Shown here: positions 1-9,575 of the stretch, piece by piece
How positions within the stretch are numbered: position 1 is the first letter of the stretch
How the letters are laid out: every line of letters starts with the position of its first letter
The notes under the pieces: model-generated
What the model was told of the DNA's origin: nothing
The model's input: the letters and a program-made list of their open reading frames with translations, nothing else
The model's database searches: none
Program-made: the position numbers and the translations under genes
Source of the DNA: Levilactobacillus suantsaiihabitans
Lineage (GTDB): Bacteria > Bacillota > Bacilli > Lactobacillales > Lactobacillaceae
Direction: 5' to 3'
DNA length: 64,000 bases
Assembly (NCBI RefSeq): GCF_004745505.1
Contig: NZ_RKLX01000007.1
Location: 1-64,000, forward strand

Positions 1-35
1 CGTTCGTCCTGAGCCAGGATCAAACTCTCATCTTA
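1..35 (-). rRNA. 16S rRNA, 5' end only
   Basis: The reverse complement of positions 9-28 matches the universal 27F primer site (AGAGTTTGATCCTGGCTCAG), which lies at nucleotides 8-27 of 16S rRNA, so the mature 5' end falls near position 35. The rest of the gene lies outside the window. Downstream sequence in 16S (GACGAACG) also fits a Firmicute. Confidence 0.95.
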
Positions 36-163
36 AAGATGATGTGCTTGAATAGCTCATCGATTGTTGTTACATTTTTAAAAGCGAATTGACTTCGCAA
101 ATATTGTTTGGGTTTGATATCAAGTATCAAACCGCCCTACACATATTTGGTTTGTCGAAACAA

Positions 164-181
164 TGTTCAGTTTTCAAAGGT
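164..181 (-). promoter_or_regulatory. boxA-like antitermination motif in rRNA leader
   Basis: On the minus strand this reads ACCTTTGAAAACTGAACA, the TTTGAAAACTGAACA block common in lactobacillus rRNA leaders and spacers and similar to boxA. It lies between the promoters and the 16S 5' end, where NusB/NusE-dependent antitermination would act. The role is inferred from position and sequence. Confidence 0.55.
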
Positions 182-216
182 CTACCAAGTCATCTGCTCT
201 AACAGACAACTTAATC

Positions 217-245
217 ATCATATCATTTAACCGATATGATGTCAA
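217..245 (-). promoter_or_regulatory. rRNA promoter, proximal
   Basis: Minus strand: TTGACA (240-245), a 17-base spacer, TATGAT (217-222), about 190 bases upstream of 16S. It is near consensus, as expected for a strong rRNA promoter. Confidence 0.8.
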
Positions 246-306
246 CAAGAAGTTTGATTTAACAACGTTTCTCGTTGATGCGTTATCAAGAAGCGACAAC
301 TTAATT

Positions 307-336
307 AATATAACATTTTGTCATCATCTTTGTCAA
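307..336 (-). promoter_or_regulatory. rRNA promoter, distal
   Basis: Minus strand: TTGACA (331-336), an 18-base spacer, TATATT (307-312), about 91 bases upstream of the first promoter. Tandem promoters are usual for rRNA operons. I see nothing recognisable in 337-484. Confidence 0.7.
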
Positions 337-484
337 CAACTATTTTCAACTCATCGAATTGGTCTAGTTGGTGAATCGCCGTGACAACATATATAACTAT
401 ACCAACCACAACCCCGACCGTCAACTAAAAATAGCAGAAAATGAAAATTATTTTCAAAGCCGAATGGTCGCCGTGAAAATACAA

Positions 485-511
485 AAAACGGCCGAGTTAA
501 CCGGCCGTTTT
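485..511 (-). terminator. terminator of the MFS gene
   Basis: The 10-base arms AAAACGGCCG and CGGCCGTTTT enclose a 7-base loop. On the minus strand the hairpin runs into TTTTTTG, about 35 bases after the stop of the MFS gene. Confidence 0.85.
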
Positions 512-546
512 GCCAGGACACGCCTGGAGATGGTTCGCATCATATA

Positions 547-1728
547 TTATTCTTTTTGTAATCCGGCGATGACGCCCACCAGAAAACCAGCGGCAATCAG
601 CCCGTCGACCACGGCACATAACCAAAATAGCATCGGAAATGAACTGAATTGCGCGATGACTACCCCGCCAATGACTGGGCCCAAGGCTTTACCTAAGGAA
701 GAAAAGGCATTGACGAGTCCCTGATACTTACCCTCGTTGCCGACCGTATACAAATTGATCAGGGCCGGGACCCCCGGGACGTAGATGGCCTCGCCAATCG
801 TCAATAGCGTCATCGCCACAAATAAGATGACGACACCTGAGTGGTTAGTTAATAGAAGAAACGAGCTACCGATGGCGACTAAACCGACCAAGATTTGCCA
901 AGGGAGACCCTTGCTGCGACCGAACTTGGCCATCAACGCTTGCACGACAATCAGCAGCACACCATTGTAGACCCACAGGGTACTGTAGAGTTTGATTCCC
1001 AACCCTTCATTTTGAATGTAGACCGACACGTTGCTCATCCATTGGGCGTACGTCACCCACATGAAGACCAGGCTCAGGAGAATGACCACCAGTTGGAGGC
1101 GCGACAAACGCTTCGGCGTTGCTGATGCTACTGATGGCTTGGCCGCCGTTTCGTACACCGTTTGGTGGCTGACTTGTTGCTCAAAGTGACGGGCGTGCCC
1201 CGCCCATAAGACAGCGGCGAGCACGTAGCAGCCCAGTAGTAACGTAAAAATCGGTCGTAAGCTGCCATGATACAAGACCCCGATGCTGGCGGTCCCCACG
1301 ACCAGGCCCACATTAATGAAGATATAGAGTAGATTAAACAGCCGGCCATCCAAGTGACTTAGCTGAGCGGTCATCGCCGTGATCAGCGTCAGCATGCCCC
1401 CGGTCAGTAACCCGAAGATCACCAACACAATGGGATACCCGATCAGGCCGTTCCAAAAGAACCCAGCGCCCGCGTCTAAAATCAGGCCGACTAACATGCC
1501 AACCCCGACTCGCCGAGCTGAGTACCGGTCGGTCAAGACGCCACCCAGGTAGCCACCCAACACGTTGCACCCGGAATAGGCCGCCAGGATCAGGCCACTT
1601 TGGACTAGGTCCAGATGTAAGTCACCATGTAAATAAATGGTGGTTAGCGGCCACATCACGCTGTAGGCCGTATTCACCAAGAATCCCAGCACCAGTAATG
1701 GCCACATTTTTCGGATGAGTTGTACCAT
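547..1728 (-). CDS. MFS family transporter (drug-efflux type)
   Basis: Integral membrane protein of 393 residues with about 12 hydrophobic segments, the normal size for the major facilitator superfamily. The MFS motif A (GGVLTDRYSARR, residues 62-73) sits between helices 2 and 3 and suggests proton-driven export; the substrate cannot be read from sequence. The start ATG follows an AAAAGGGGG ribosome site at about 8 bases. The gene stands alone, with its own promoter and terminator, facing away from lysS. Confidence 0.85.
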   Translation of the reverse strand: MVQLIRKMWPLLVLGFLVNTAYSVMWPLTTIYLHGDLHLDLVQSGLILAAYSGCNVLGGYLGGVLTDRYSARRVGVGMLVGLILDAGAGFFWNGLIGYPIVLVIFGLLTGGMLTLITAMTAQLSHLDGRLFNLLYIFINVGLVVGTASIGVLYHGSLRPIFTLLLGCYVLAAVLWAGHARHFEQQVSHQTVYETAAKPSVASATPKRLSRLQLVVILLSLVFMWVTYAQWMSNVSVYIQNEGLGIKLYSTLWVYNGVLLIVVQALMAKFGRSKGLPWQILVGLVAIGSSFLLLTNHSGVVILFVAMTLLTIGEAIYVPGVPALINLYTVGNEGKYQGLVNAFSSLGKALGPVIGGVVIAQFSSFPMLFWLCAVVDGLIAAGFLVGVIAGLQKE

Positions 1729-1764
1729 GACGTTGCTGCCCCCTTTTCTGCAGATATTGTGCTA

Positions 1765-1792
1765 AGTCTATCATGCTTACCGGGGGTGTCGA
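1765..1792 (-). promoter_or_regulatory. promoter of the MFS gene
   Basis: Minus strand: TCGACA (1787-1792), 16 bases, TAGACT (1765-1770) with an extended TGA before the -10. Confidence 0.5.
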
Positions 1793-1983
1793 AAGGGAAT
1801 TTCAAAAACAAGTTGGACAAATTTTGGATTTTGTTGGGCTAACTAACTGGTGATCTTTGTTGAAAACGCCTTCATTCGGCTGTTTCCGCTTTATGGCTTG
1901 CTTATTCGGTCGAAATCAACTAAATTTAAGGGAGGTCTGGATTCATTGTCACTTTGAATCAATACTTAATAGGAGGACACAAC

Positions 1984-3495
1984 ATGGGTAACAGCAAAAA
2001 TAATAATGCCACGCCGGCCGATCTGAACGATCAGATGCAGGTCCGTCGGGATAAAATGAATAGTTTACAAGAACAGGGCATCGCGCCTTTCGGTCACCGC
2101 TTCGATCGAACTGACAACAGTAAGTCACTTGTCGAGAAATACGATAAGTACGATAAAGAAGAGCTGATGGAAGACAAACATTATGTTGCTGTTGCGGGTC
2201 GGATTACCGGTAAGCGCGGCAGCGGCAAGGCCGGCTTTATCGATTTGCTCGACAGAACTGGTGTCGTCCAGGGGTACGCCCGCCAAGACGAACTGGGCGA
2301 AGACAAGTACGCCTTATACAAGACCCTCGACTTAGGGGACTTCATCGGTGCTAAGGGCTACGTCATCAAGACCAACACCGGTGCCCTCACCCTGCGTTTC
2401 ACTGATTTCGAATTCTTATCTAAGGCTTTACGGCCATTACCTGACAAATACCACGGGTTGACCAACCCCGAAACGATCTACCGTCAACGTTACCTGGACT
2501 TAATTGCTAACCGCGACAGCTTTGATCGCTTCCTCAAGGTCACACAAGTCAAGAAGGCTATCCGCGAATACCTGGATAACCAAGGCTACCTGGAAGTCGA
2601 CACCCCTGTATTGCAAACGGAAGCCGGTGGTGCTGAAGCGCGGCCATTCGTGACTCACTCCAACGCCTTTGACATTCCTTTGTACCTGCGGATCGCGACG
2701 GAACTTTACTTAAAGCGTCTGATCGTGGGGGGCATGGAAAAGGTCTACGAATTGGGCAAGGACTTCCGGAACGAAGGGACCGACTTACGGCACAACCCTG
2801 AATTCAACATGGTCGAAGTCTACACGGCTTACGCAGACTACACCGACGTCATGGATCTGACGGAAAATATCTTCCGGTTCGTGGCCAACAAGGTCAACGG
2901 TTCTGGCCAAGTGACTTACCAAGGCAAGGACATCGACTTGGACTCTGAATTCAAGCGAGTACACATGGTCGACGCCGTCAAGGAAGTTACCGGGATCGAT
3001 TTCTGGCAACCAATGTCTGACGACGACGCGAAGAAATTAGCCGCCGACAACGGCATCCACGTGGAACCTTACTGGAAGGTCGGTCACATCATCAACGCCT
3101 TCTTCGAAGAAAAGGTTCAAGACACGTTGGTTAACCCAACCTTCATTTACGGTCACCCGGTTGAAATTTCACCACTGGCCAAGAAGAACCCGAAGGATCC
3201 TCGGTTCACTGACCGGTTCGAACTATACATCGACGGCAACGAATACGGGAACGCCTTTACGGAATTAAACGACCCAATCGATCAAAAGCAACGGTTCGAA
3301 GCCCAAGACGCTGAACGTGAAGCGGGTAACGAAGAAGCTCACGGGATCGATACAGATTACGTCGAAGCCATGGAATACGGGATGCCGCCTACTGGTGGTC
3401 TGGGTATCGGGATCGATCGGATGACGATGCTCTTAACCGACGCCGCTTCCATCCGTGACGTCATGCTATTCCCAACCATGCGACCGAACGACTAA
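1984..3495 (+). CDS. lysS: lysyl-tRNA synthetase, class II
   Basis: Charges tRNA-Lys with lysine in the cytoplasm. The 503-residue protein has an N-terminal OB-fold ([18 protein letters not shown]) followed by the class II catalytic domain with motif 2 ([14 protein letters not shown]) and motif 3 ([12 protein letters not shown]) near the C-terminus. An upstream in-frame TTG exists at 1954, but the AGGAGG at 1971-1976 is correctly placed for ATG 1984, so I use that start. Only 20 bases separate it from murE, so the two are probably cotranscribed. Closeness of lysS to an rRNA operon is common in lactobacilli. Confidence 0.97.
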   Translation: MGNSKNNNATPADLNDQMQVRRDKMNSLQEQGIAPFGHRFDRTDNSKSLVEKYDKYDKEELMEDKHYVAVAGRITGKRGSGKAGFIDLLDRTGVVQGYARQDELGEDKYALYKTLDLGDFIGAKGYVIKTNTGALTLRFTDFEFLSKALRPLPDKYHGLTNPETIYRQRYLDLIANRDSFDRFLKVTQVKKAIREYLDNQGYLEVDTPVLQTEAGGAEARPFVTHSNAFDIPLYLRIATELYLKRLIVGGMEKVYELGKDFRNEGTDLRHNPEFNMVEVYTAYADYTDVMDLTENIFRFVANKVNGSGQVTYQGKDIDLDSEFKRVHMVDAVKEVTGIDFWQPMSDDDAKKLAADNGIHVEPYWKVGHIINAFFEEKVQDTLVNPTFIYGHPVEISPLAKKNPKDPRFTDRFELYIDGNEYGNAFTELNDPIDQKQRFEAQDAEREAGNEEAHGIDTDYVEAMEYGMPPTGGLGIGIDRMTMLLTDAASIRDVMLFPTMRPND

Positions 3496-3515
3496 GCACG
3501 AAAAGAGGCAACGAA

Positions 3516-5033
3516 ATGAAAGCAAATCAGTTGATCGCGTTACTGCAGGAGCACGACTTGTTTCGCAGCACGACGCTACCATCAGACGACACGGATTTCG
3601 CGTCTTTGGCCTACGATTCCCGTCAGGTCAGCGCCAACGGTCTCTTCGTCTGCAAAGGCTTTAATTTCTCAGTCGACTATTTGACGTCAGCGATTCAAAA
3701 CGGCGCCACCTGCTACCTGGCTGAACAGGATTACCACGTGGACACGCCCGTCATCTTGGTCAAGGATGTGCGCAAGGCCTTGTCATTGGCCGCACAACTC
3801 TACTTTGGTTTCCCACAAAATGACCTCTTCGTCATTGGCTACACCGGAACCAAGGGGAAAACGACCTCGACGTATTTGACCACGAATATCTTGGCCCACG
3901 CCTTTCCCAAACAGGTCGCCATGTTCTCGACGATCAACCACATCATCGGCCCGAAGCCCCAGGATCAGTTCAAGGCCCATCTGACAACGGCGGAATCCTT
4001 TGATATCTTCCACGAGATGCGCCAGGCCGTCGATAACGGCGCCAAGGTGCTGGTCATGGAAGTCGCCTCACAGGCCTACCTGCTGGACCGCGTGTACGGG
4101 TTGACGTTTGACGTGGGTCTCTTCCTCAACATTTCGCCCGACCACATTGGGGTCAACGAACACCCGAATTTCGCGAACTACCTCTTCTGCAAAATGCAGC
4201 TGATGATCAATTCGCGCAATTGTATCATTGACGCTGACATGGACCACTTCGATGAGGTCTACGCCGCGGCCAAGGTCTCGACCGACCCCGAACACATCTT
4301 CACGTACGGGGTTAACCCCAACGCGACCCTGTCGATTGGAAATAGCACCGCCACGTTGACGGACAGTGAATTTGATTTGACGGTTCACGCCACCAATCCG
4401 GCGCTGCAGGACTTAGCGGCGCACTACCACGTGGCCGTGCCTGGTGACTTCAACCAAAGCAATGCCACGGCGGCCATCTTGGCCAGTCGCTTGGCCGGCG
4501 CTCAGGTGGCCGACATGCAGTACGGTTTAGCCAACACCACGATCCCTGGACGGATGGAATCGATCACCACCAAGCATCACGGCACGATCTACATCGACTA
4601 CGCCCACGATTGGGGCAGCATGAACGCGCTACTCAGCTTCTTGCACACTCAATTTCCCGACCACCACGTGACCGCCGTCCTCGGCAGTACCGGTGATAAG
4701 GGCGAAGACCGGCGTGAAGGCTTTGCCAAGGCGCTCAACCAATTTGCGGACACCGCGTTTCTCACGACGGACGATCCGGGTCACGAGGACCCCATCGCCA
4801 TCGCCCAGGAAATCGACAGTCACATTGACCACGATAAGGTCACCACGACCATCATTCCCAAACGCGAAGATGCCATTCGCCACGCCATCACCACTGCCAC
4901 GAACGACGACCTGGTCGTCCTCGCCGGCAAGGGTGAAGACGCCTACCAGAAGATCAACGGGGTCGACACCCCCTACGCCTCCGACCCAGTCGTGGCCGAA
5001 GACGTGATTGCTGGTTTGGCGGATGAAAAATAA
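3516..5033 (+). CDS. murE: UDP-MurNAc-tripeptide synthetase (MurE family)
   Basis: ATP-dependent ligase adding the third stem-peptide residue (expected L-Lys in this genus) to UDP-MurNAc-L-Ala-D-Glu in the cytoplasm. The 505-residue protein has a MurE N-terminal domain (SRQV at residues 35-38), the Mur ligase P-loop GYTGTKGKTT (108-117) and the C-terminal domain. The substrate-selecting segment reads DDPGHEDP (419-426), not DNPR, which marks meso-DAP enzymes, and differs by one residue from the DNP start of many L-Lys enzymes. It follows lysS at 20 bases and ends at a strong terminator. Confidence 0.92.
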   Translation: MKANQLIALLQEHDLFRSTTLPSDDTDFASLAYDSRQVSANGLFVCKGFNFSVDYLTSAIQNGATCYLAEQDYHVDTPVILVKDVRKALSLAAQLYFGFPQNDLFVIGYTGTKGKTTSTYLTTNILAHAFPKQVAMFSTINHIIGPKPQDQFKAHLTTAESFDIFHEMRQAVDNGAKVLVMEVASQAYLLDRVYGLTFDVGLFLNISPDHIGVNEHPNFANYLFCKMQLMINSRNCIIDADMDHFDEVYAAAKVSTDPEHIFTYGVNPNATLSIGNSTATLTDSEFDLTVHATNPALQDLAAHYHVAVPGDFNQSNATAAILASRLAGAQVADMQYGLANTTIPGRMESITTKHHGTIYIDYAHDWGSMNALLSFLHTQFPDHHVTAVLGSTGDKGEDRREGFAKALNQFADTAFLTTDDPGHEDPIAIAQEIDSHIDHDKVTTTIIPKREDAIRHAITTATNDDLVVLAGKGEDAYQKINGVDTPYASDPVVAEDVIAGLADEK

Positions 5034-5037
5034 GTCA

Positions 5038-5091
5038 TAAAAAAAGAGATTGACCTGCTTCCAGTGATGGAAGAGGGTCAATCTCTTTTTT
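5038..5091. terminator. terminator after murE, probably bidirectional
   Basis: A long inverted repeat (AAAAAGAGATTGACC against GGTCAATCTCTTTTT) with an inner TTCC/GGAA stem ends in T-runs on both strands. It lies between the convergent murE and the 320-residue gene. Confidence 0.85.
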
Positions 5092-5096
5092 GGTAA

Positions 5097-5125
5097 ACGG
5101 TAGGCGGCCAGTTCCCGTTATGACG
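5097..5125. repeat. fragment of the composite repeat tail
   Basis: ACGGTAGGCGGCCAGTTC matches the sequence directly flanking module A at 58420 (GGTAGGCGACCAGTTC) and 46450 on the other strand. It is a short remnant between the terminator and the next gene. Confidence 0.5.
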
Positions 5126-5178
5126 CGGTCAGCAACTAATCCTAATATCATGAGCCGCAGAGTGACAATGGTTCTAGC

Positions 5179-6141
5179 CTATTTCCGGCGCCGTTTCCGC
5201 CGCTTCTTTTGGCTGTACTTGATCTGTTTGATGTGCTTTTTGTGCGTGAGCTGTCGGTCGGTCGTGAAGAGTTCCCGACTGGTCGTGGGGTGCGCCCGCA
5301 GGTAGGCTTGCGTGAAGGTATCGACGGCCTTGGTATCGGTGGTGTCGATGTTTTCCGCTTGCATGGCCTTGGTCAAGTCTTCGAAAAAGCTCTCCAACTT
5401 GGGGTCGTACATGGTGACCAACGCGGTGTGGTGTTCACTGACCCACTTCTCCAGGTCGGCGGCCGCTGGCAAGGCTCGTTGCGTGTCCAGGTATTCGAAC
5501 AAGGTGGTCAGGGCAAAGGGGACCAAATTAAACAACGCCGGCACTCGGTCGGCCTCATCCAGCAAGTGGGTGAACGGTCCAAACATGATTTCGCTCAACG
5601 TGGCCACATCCCAGTCCTGGGGCTGCTTGCCCTTGCCAGTGATCATGAGCTCCGCGGTCGTGTGCACGATGGTCACAAAGTTTTGCAAATCTTGTTGCGA
5701 CAAATTGGCCACGTCAGCTTGGTCGGTCATGGCTTGGACCCACTGCTCAACCTGGGCAACGACGCCCTCATAGGCCGTTTGTTCGCTGGCCGCATCCGCG
5801 TGTTTTTCGACCAGCGTCGGCCGCGCCGTCTTCAACGCAGCCGTCAACGCGGCGAGGTTAGGGAGCTGCTGGGCCTTGAAATAGGCCGTCAGCACCGGAA
5901 CAACCGCCACAAAATACAGGTGCGGCTGATCAACCATCGTTGGCAAGGCGGCCAAGGTCGCGGCCACCTGTTGCGGCGTCCAATCTCCCTGAGCCATATT
6001 GACCGTTTCCCGAACGTGCAAAACGTCCGCCAAAATGTCGGCAGCGTATTTCTGCTGATTAGCCGATAATGAAGCCAATCGTTGCGGCGTCAGGAATTCT
6101 GCCGGCGTCAACGATTGGGCAGTTGAATCTGATTGTTCCAT
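5179..6141 (-). CDS. unrecognised cytoplasmic protein with basic tail
   Basis: I do not recognise this 320-residue protein. It has no membrane segment or signal peptide, is Ala/Gln/Leu rich and probably largely helical, and ends in a very basic tail (KKHIKQIKYSQKKRRKRRRK) that could bind nucleic acid or polyphosphate. The ATG at 6141 is preferred over the one at 6150 because AGGGG is about 10 bases from the former and only 1 from the latter. It stands alone, convergent with murE. Confidence 0.7.
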   Translation of the reverse strand: MEQSDSTAQSLTPAEFLTPQRLASLSANQQKYAADILADVLHVRETVNMAQGDWTPQQVAATLAALPTMVDQPHLYFVAVVPVLTAYFKAQQLPNLAALTAALKTARPTLVEKHADAASEQTAYEGVVAQVEQWVQAMTDQADVANLSQQDLQNFVTIVHTTAELMITGKGKQPQDWDVATLSEIMFGPFTHLLDEADRVPALFNLVPFALTTLFEYLDTQRALPAAADLEKWVSEHHTALVTMYDPKLESFFEDLTKAMQAENIDTTDTKAVDTFTQAYLRAHPTTSRELFTTDRQLTHKKHIKQIKYSQKKRRKRRRK

Positions 6142-6250
6142 TACTTTCATTCCCCTATCTTGAAGTGTTCATCGTCTATTATAGAGAAATTCTGCTGAAA
6201 AAAGCAAATCCTGGCGGTCCGGCTACTGAAAATGACACGGCCGCCTGCTA

Positions 6251-6305
6251 TTCCCCAGAGCAGGTGGAACCCTGGCTGACGCAGGGACCTGATTTCATCA
6301 ATTTT
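6251..6305. repeat. fragment of composite repeat module C
   Basis: CCCCAGAGCAGGTGGAACCC followed by TGGCTGACGCAGG matches the end of module C at 62731-62783 almost base for base, and that at 57945 in inverted form. It lies after the stop of the RpiR regulator. Confidence 0.75.
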
Positions 6306-6372
6306 AGGTATCAGAACACCATCATTACGGTAATCAGCGTGCTAATTTCACCTTCAACTTTCAGTTGTAAAG

Positions 6373-7179
6373 CTACTCTTCACGCCGCTGAAAATGAAAA
6401 TCCCGGCCACCGTAGTCCTCAACATATTGATACAGAATTAGTTCCATCACCGAAATCGTCGAAATCCGTGAACTAATGTCGGTGCCATTGACTGTGACGC
6501 CGTCCGTGAAGATGTAAAAGTTAACATCGCTCAAATTTTGAATCGTGTTGTTATCGGGTTCGGTGACTGAGACCAACAGTGGCTTAGGCTGTTGGTCAAC
6601 CAGTCGACTCATGATATCGAGCATCTCACCGTCGGAGCCTTCATAGGTCAAGATGAAGACTAGCGACTCCCCATCGACCTGACTTAGAGCCTGGCGGCGA
6701 AAGTCGTGATCCTTGGGATAGTGGGTTCTAAAGCCAGCCATGCTGTATAGGTAGTCGATGTATTCAACCGCATGCTTACTGACGCCCTTGGCAAAGAAGA
6801 AGACGTCCGGGTGAGTCGCTAACCGCTCCACCACCTGATGCAAGCGATCTGGCTGCATGACCCGGACCGACTCACTGATATTTTTCAGGTATTCTTCCCG
6901 GTAATCCGTTTGCTTCACGACAAATGGCGTTTGCTGTTCGGATTCCTGACGGTTGATCAACGTAAACTTGATCACCGTGGTGAACTCACTGAACCCTGAG
7001 AAACCCAGTTTCTTCACAAATCGCAAGAACGTGGCCGTCGATACGTAAGTCGCCGACGCCACCTCGCGAATGCTTTGATTCTTGATTTGATCCATATTCT
7101 TGACGACGTAGTCAAATAGCTTCTGCTCATTGGCGGTCAGCTCACTCAGGTGTGCATTGACGATTTCAAAAAAGTTCAT
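6373..7179 (-). CDS. MurR/RpiR family transcriptional regulator
   Basis: DNA-binding regulator of 268 residues. The N-terminal HTH_6 domain (about 1-77, with IREVASATYVSTATFLRFVKKLGFSGF) is followed by a SIS sugar-phosphate-binding domain (about 120-260). It is the last gene of the agmatine deiminase cluster, 2 bases after the stop of the deiminase-like gene, with GGGGG ahead of its ATG. The position suggests that it controls this cluster, although SIS regulators usually sense sugar phosphates. A candidate operator is the palindrome at 13438. Confidence 0.85.
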   Translation of the reverse strand: MNFFEIVNAHLSELTANEQKLFDYVVKNMDQIKNQSIREVASATYVSTATFLRFVKKLGFSGFSEFTTVIKFTLINRQESEQQTPFVVKQTDYREEYLKNISESVRVMQPDRLHQVVERLATHPDVFFFAKGVSKHAVEYIDYLYSMAGFRTHYPKDHDFRRQALSQVDGESLVFILTYEGSDGEMLDIMSRLVDQQPKPLLVSVTEPDNNTIQNLSDVNFYIFTDGVTVNGTDISSRISTISVMELILYQYVEDYGGRDFHFQRREE

Positions 7180-7181
7180 CG

Positions 7182-8285
7182 CTAGTTGCCCCCTTGTCGT
7201 CCCGGAACACCGGCCGCAATCGTGTGAATATTGCCACCACCCGTCAAGATTTCCGTGGCGGGCACGGGGACGATTTGCCGGTCTGGGTATAATTTTGCTA
7301 ATTGCTGTTGGGCCACCGCATCTTGCGGATCATCAAAGGTCGGCATCAAGATGGCCTGATTGGTCGTGATGTAGCTGACGTAACTGGCCGTTAACCGCTG
7401 GCCAGCGATTCGCGGCAACATGCCGTTGATGGGATCCACACCATTGGCTTCTTCTGCTGTTAGTTTTAAGATACGCGGCGTCTGGAGCTTGTGAATCTTG
7501 AAGTGCCGTCCCCGGGCATCCGTGGCTGCGGCCAAGATGTCGTAAGCTTGCGCGCTGATTTCGTGTTGCGGGTCGGTCTCATCATCCGTCCAGGTCAACA
7601 CCAACTCACCCGGGGCCACAAAGTTCACCATATTATCAATGTCACCATTGGTTTCATCCATGAAATACCCCTCCGGCAGCCAAATCGTCTTGGTCACGCC
7701 CAGGTAGTCGTGAAAAATCTGCTCGGCATCGGCCTTGGTCAATCCCCCCGGATTCCGGCCTTCCGACAGCACCACGCTTTCGGTCGCAATCAAGGTACCT
7801 TGGCCATCAACGTGAATGGCACAACCTTCTAAGACCTTGTCAACTTGATAGACTGGGAATCCCTGCAGGTCGGCGACTTTCTGAGCGATTTGATTGTCCT
7901 TGTCCCAAGGGAAATACAAGCCGTCCAACAGGCCACCCCAGGCATTGAACTGAAAGTCCACCGCACGGATCTCACCGGCATCATTAACCACGTAGAAGGG
8001 GCCGCAATCCTTCATCCAGGAATCATTACTACTCATCTCCACCACGCGGACTGCCGGTGACAGTTGGGCACGGGCATGGGCGTATTGGTCCTGATTCACC
8101 AGCATGGTCACGGGTTCAAAGCGCGCAATCGTTTCGGCCAACCGAGCAAAGGCCTTCTGAGCTGGTTTTCCCCCTTCACGCCAATTATCCGGTCGCTCCG
8201 GCCAAATCATGTAACTCGCTGCTTGATCTTCAAATTCTCCCGGCATTCGAAAGCCATCCGCTGCCGGCGTTTGTGCTAATCTCAT
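7182..8285 (-). CDS. agmatine deiminase homologue lacking catalytic His and Cys
   Basis: Full-length agmatine deiminase fold (367 residues, family about 365), about half identical by eye to the neighbour at 9676. Family enzymes use a Cys nucleophile in GGGNIHC and a His in DETNGHVDN. Here these read GGGNIHT (Thr355, codon ACG) and DETNGDIDN (Asp215, codon GAC). The conserved LEGGSIH is LEGCAIH and WIRDCG is WMKDCG. The frame is fully open, so this looks like a maintained pseudoenzyme or an enzyme with changed chemistry. ATG 8285 is preferred to GTG 8294 because GCGGAG lies 8 bases upstream. Published L. brevis clusters also carry two deiminase genes. Confidence 0.9.
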   Translation of the reverse strand: MRLAQTPAADGFRMPGEFEDQAASYMIWPERPDNWREGGKPAQKAFARLAETIARFEPVTMLVNQDQYAHARAQLSPAVRVVEMSSNDSWMKDCGPFYVVNDAGEIRAVDFQFNAWGGLLDGLYFPWDKDNQIAQKVADLQGFPVYQVDKVLEGCAIHVDGQGTLIATESVVLSEGRNPGGLTKADAEQIFHDYLGVTKTIWLPEGYFMDETNGDIDNMVNFVAPGELVLTWTDDETDPQHEISAQAYDILAAATDARGRHFKIHKLQTPRILKLTAEEANGVDPINGMLPRIAGQRLTASYVSYITTNQAILMPTFDDPQDAVAQQQLAKLYPDRQIVPVPATEILTGGGNIHTIAAGVPGRQGGN

Positions 8286-8418
8286 TCGACTCACTCCGCT
8301 TATTTTATAATTTATGTTGTAGGCATCCCCAGAAATCAGGCCGTATTTGCCACTCAGTGACTCCCGTCATCCGACACTAGTCTAACCGATCATACCCGTT
8401 ATTTTTCCTATGTACAAC
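8286..8418. other. spacer between deiminase homologue and repeat B
   Basis: AT-rich stretch with TATAAA on the minus strand near 8310. It may hold a weak internal promoter for the deiminase homologue and regulator; no -35 is convincing. Confidence 0.3.
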
Positions 8419-8593
8419 CGAGCCTGGGACAAAAACTCCCAGGCTCGTTCGCATCACTTTTATACAGCTGAAACGTGCGCCAACAGGCAGCCGGTTCTGC
8501 TTAAAACTGCTAACCAAACAATCCAAGCCCAGGATTATTCGGTTAGCAGCCTTAATGCTCGCTGGCTAATCGCCTTTGGTCTCACTCTCTCTG
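8419..8593 (-). repeat. structured repeat B, full-length copy (aguC 3' side)
   Basis: Read on the minus strand it starts 8 bases after the aguC stop. It contains an outer stem (GCCTTTGG 8572-8579 with the CCAACAGGC arm at 8480), an inner stem GCTAACC/GGTTAGC (8509-8515, 8541-8547) and a tail hairpin GAGCCTGGGA/TCCCAGGCTC (8421-8446). It matches 60230-60410 along its whole length. Confidence 0.85.
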
Positions 8594-8600
8594 AAGCCAT

Positions 8601-9545
8601 TTACTTGCGAATGATCGTACCTGAACCGTTCTCCAGGAAATCACCCACGTTTGCCAACGACGTAATCACAACCTTGCCATCCGGCCGGTTGTTGACGAAG
8701 TCTAAGGCCGCTTGGATCTTCGGCAGCATGCTGCCCTTCGCAAATTGGTTTTCTTGAATGTACTGGTTCAGTTCTGCAGACGTCACGTCCGTCAATTGCT
8801 TTTGATCGGGTTGGTTGAAGTTCACGAAAACGTGATCAACCGCCGTCAAAATAATCAAGAGATCGGCGTGAACCAGTTCGGCCAGTTTTTCAGAAGCAAA
8901 GTCCTTGTCGATAACGGCTTCACGGCCGACTAATTGGTGGCCTTCCCGAACGACCGGCACGCCGCCACCCCCAACGGAGACTGGAATGACGTCGGCATCA
9001 ACCAAGGCATTCACGACTGCCGCTTCCTTCACGTTGATGGGTTTCGGTGAAGCGACTACGCGGCGGTAGCCCCGGCCAGCATCTTCCACGTAGACATTGT
9101 CGGGATGGGCTTGCTTTTCGGCAGCCACTTCTGCTTCCGTGTAGAACGGTCCGATTGGCTTGCTGGGATCCGTGAAGGCTGGGTCATCGGGGGCCACTTC
9201 AACCTGGGTGACCACAGTGGCCACGTCCTTAGTCAACCCTTCGTCCGCCAAGGCCTTATCCATGGCGTTTTCGAGCCAATAGCCGATGCTACCTTGCGTC
9301 ATGGCCACGGCCGTATCCAATGGCATGGCTGGGTTCTTCGCGGTACTCCCAGCCGCCTGTTGCAACAAGAGGTTGCCGACTTGCGGCCCGTTGCCGTGGG
9401 AAATGATCAGTTGATCCCCCTGCTTCACGAATTGAACCAGTGACTTAGCGGTGTCAGCCAAAGCCGCCTGTTGGGCAGCGGCCGAAGCATCGTCAGCTAG
9501 GATGGCGTTTCCGCCTAAAGCAACTACAATTTTACGTTTTGTCAT
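8601..9545 (-). CDS. aguC: carbamate kinase of the agmatine deiminase pathway
   Basis: Transfers phosphate from carbamoyl phosphate to ADP, giving ATP, CO2 and NH3: the energy-yielding last step of agmatine catabolism. The 314-residue protein has the carbamate kinase signatures VALGGNAIL at the N-terminus, [10 protein letters not shown] (about 50-59) and SVGGGGVPV (about 213-221). It is an ArcC-family protein; the location between two deiminase genes assigns it to this pathway and not to arginine deiminase. Repeat B copies flank it on both sides. Confidence 0.95.
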   Translation of the reverse strand: MTKRKIVVALGGNAILADDASAAAQQAALADTAKSLVQFVKQGDQLIISHGNGPQVGNLLLQQAAGSTAKNPAMPLDTAVAMTQGSIGYWLENAMDKALADEGLTKDVATVVTQVEVAPDDPAFTDPSKPIGPFYTEAEVAAEKQAHPDNVYVEDAGRGYRRVVASPKPINVKEAAVVNALVDADVIPVSVGGGGVPVVREGHQLVGREAVIDKDFASEKLAELVHADLLIILTAVDHVFVNFNQPDQKQLTDVTSAELNQYIQENQFAKGSMLPKIQAALDFVNNRPDGKVVITSLANVGDFLENGSGTIIRK

Positions 9546-9575
9546 GATGAATTCACTCCCTATTTTTTAACAGCA

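Noticed and set aside
163-724. Open frames on the plus strand next to the 16S gene
   Set aside because: They overlap the rRNA leader, promoters and the 3' end of the MFS gene, have no ribosome sites and no recognisable protein features.
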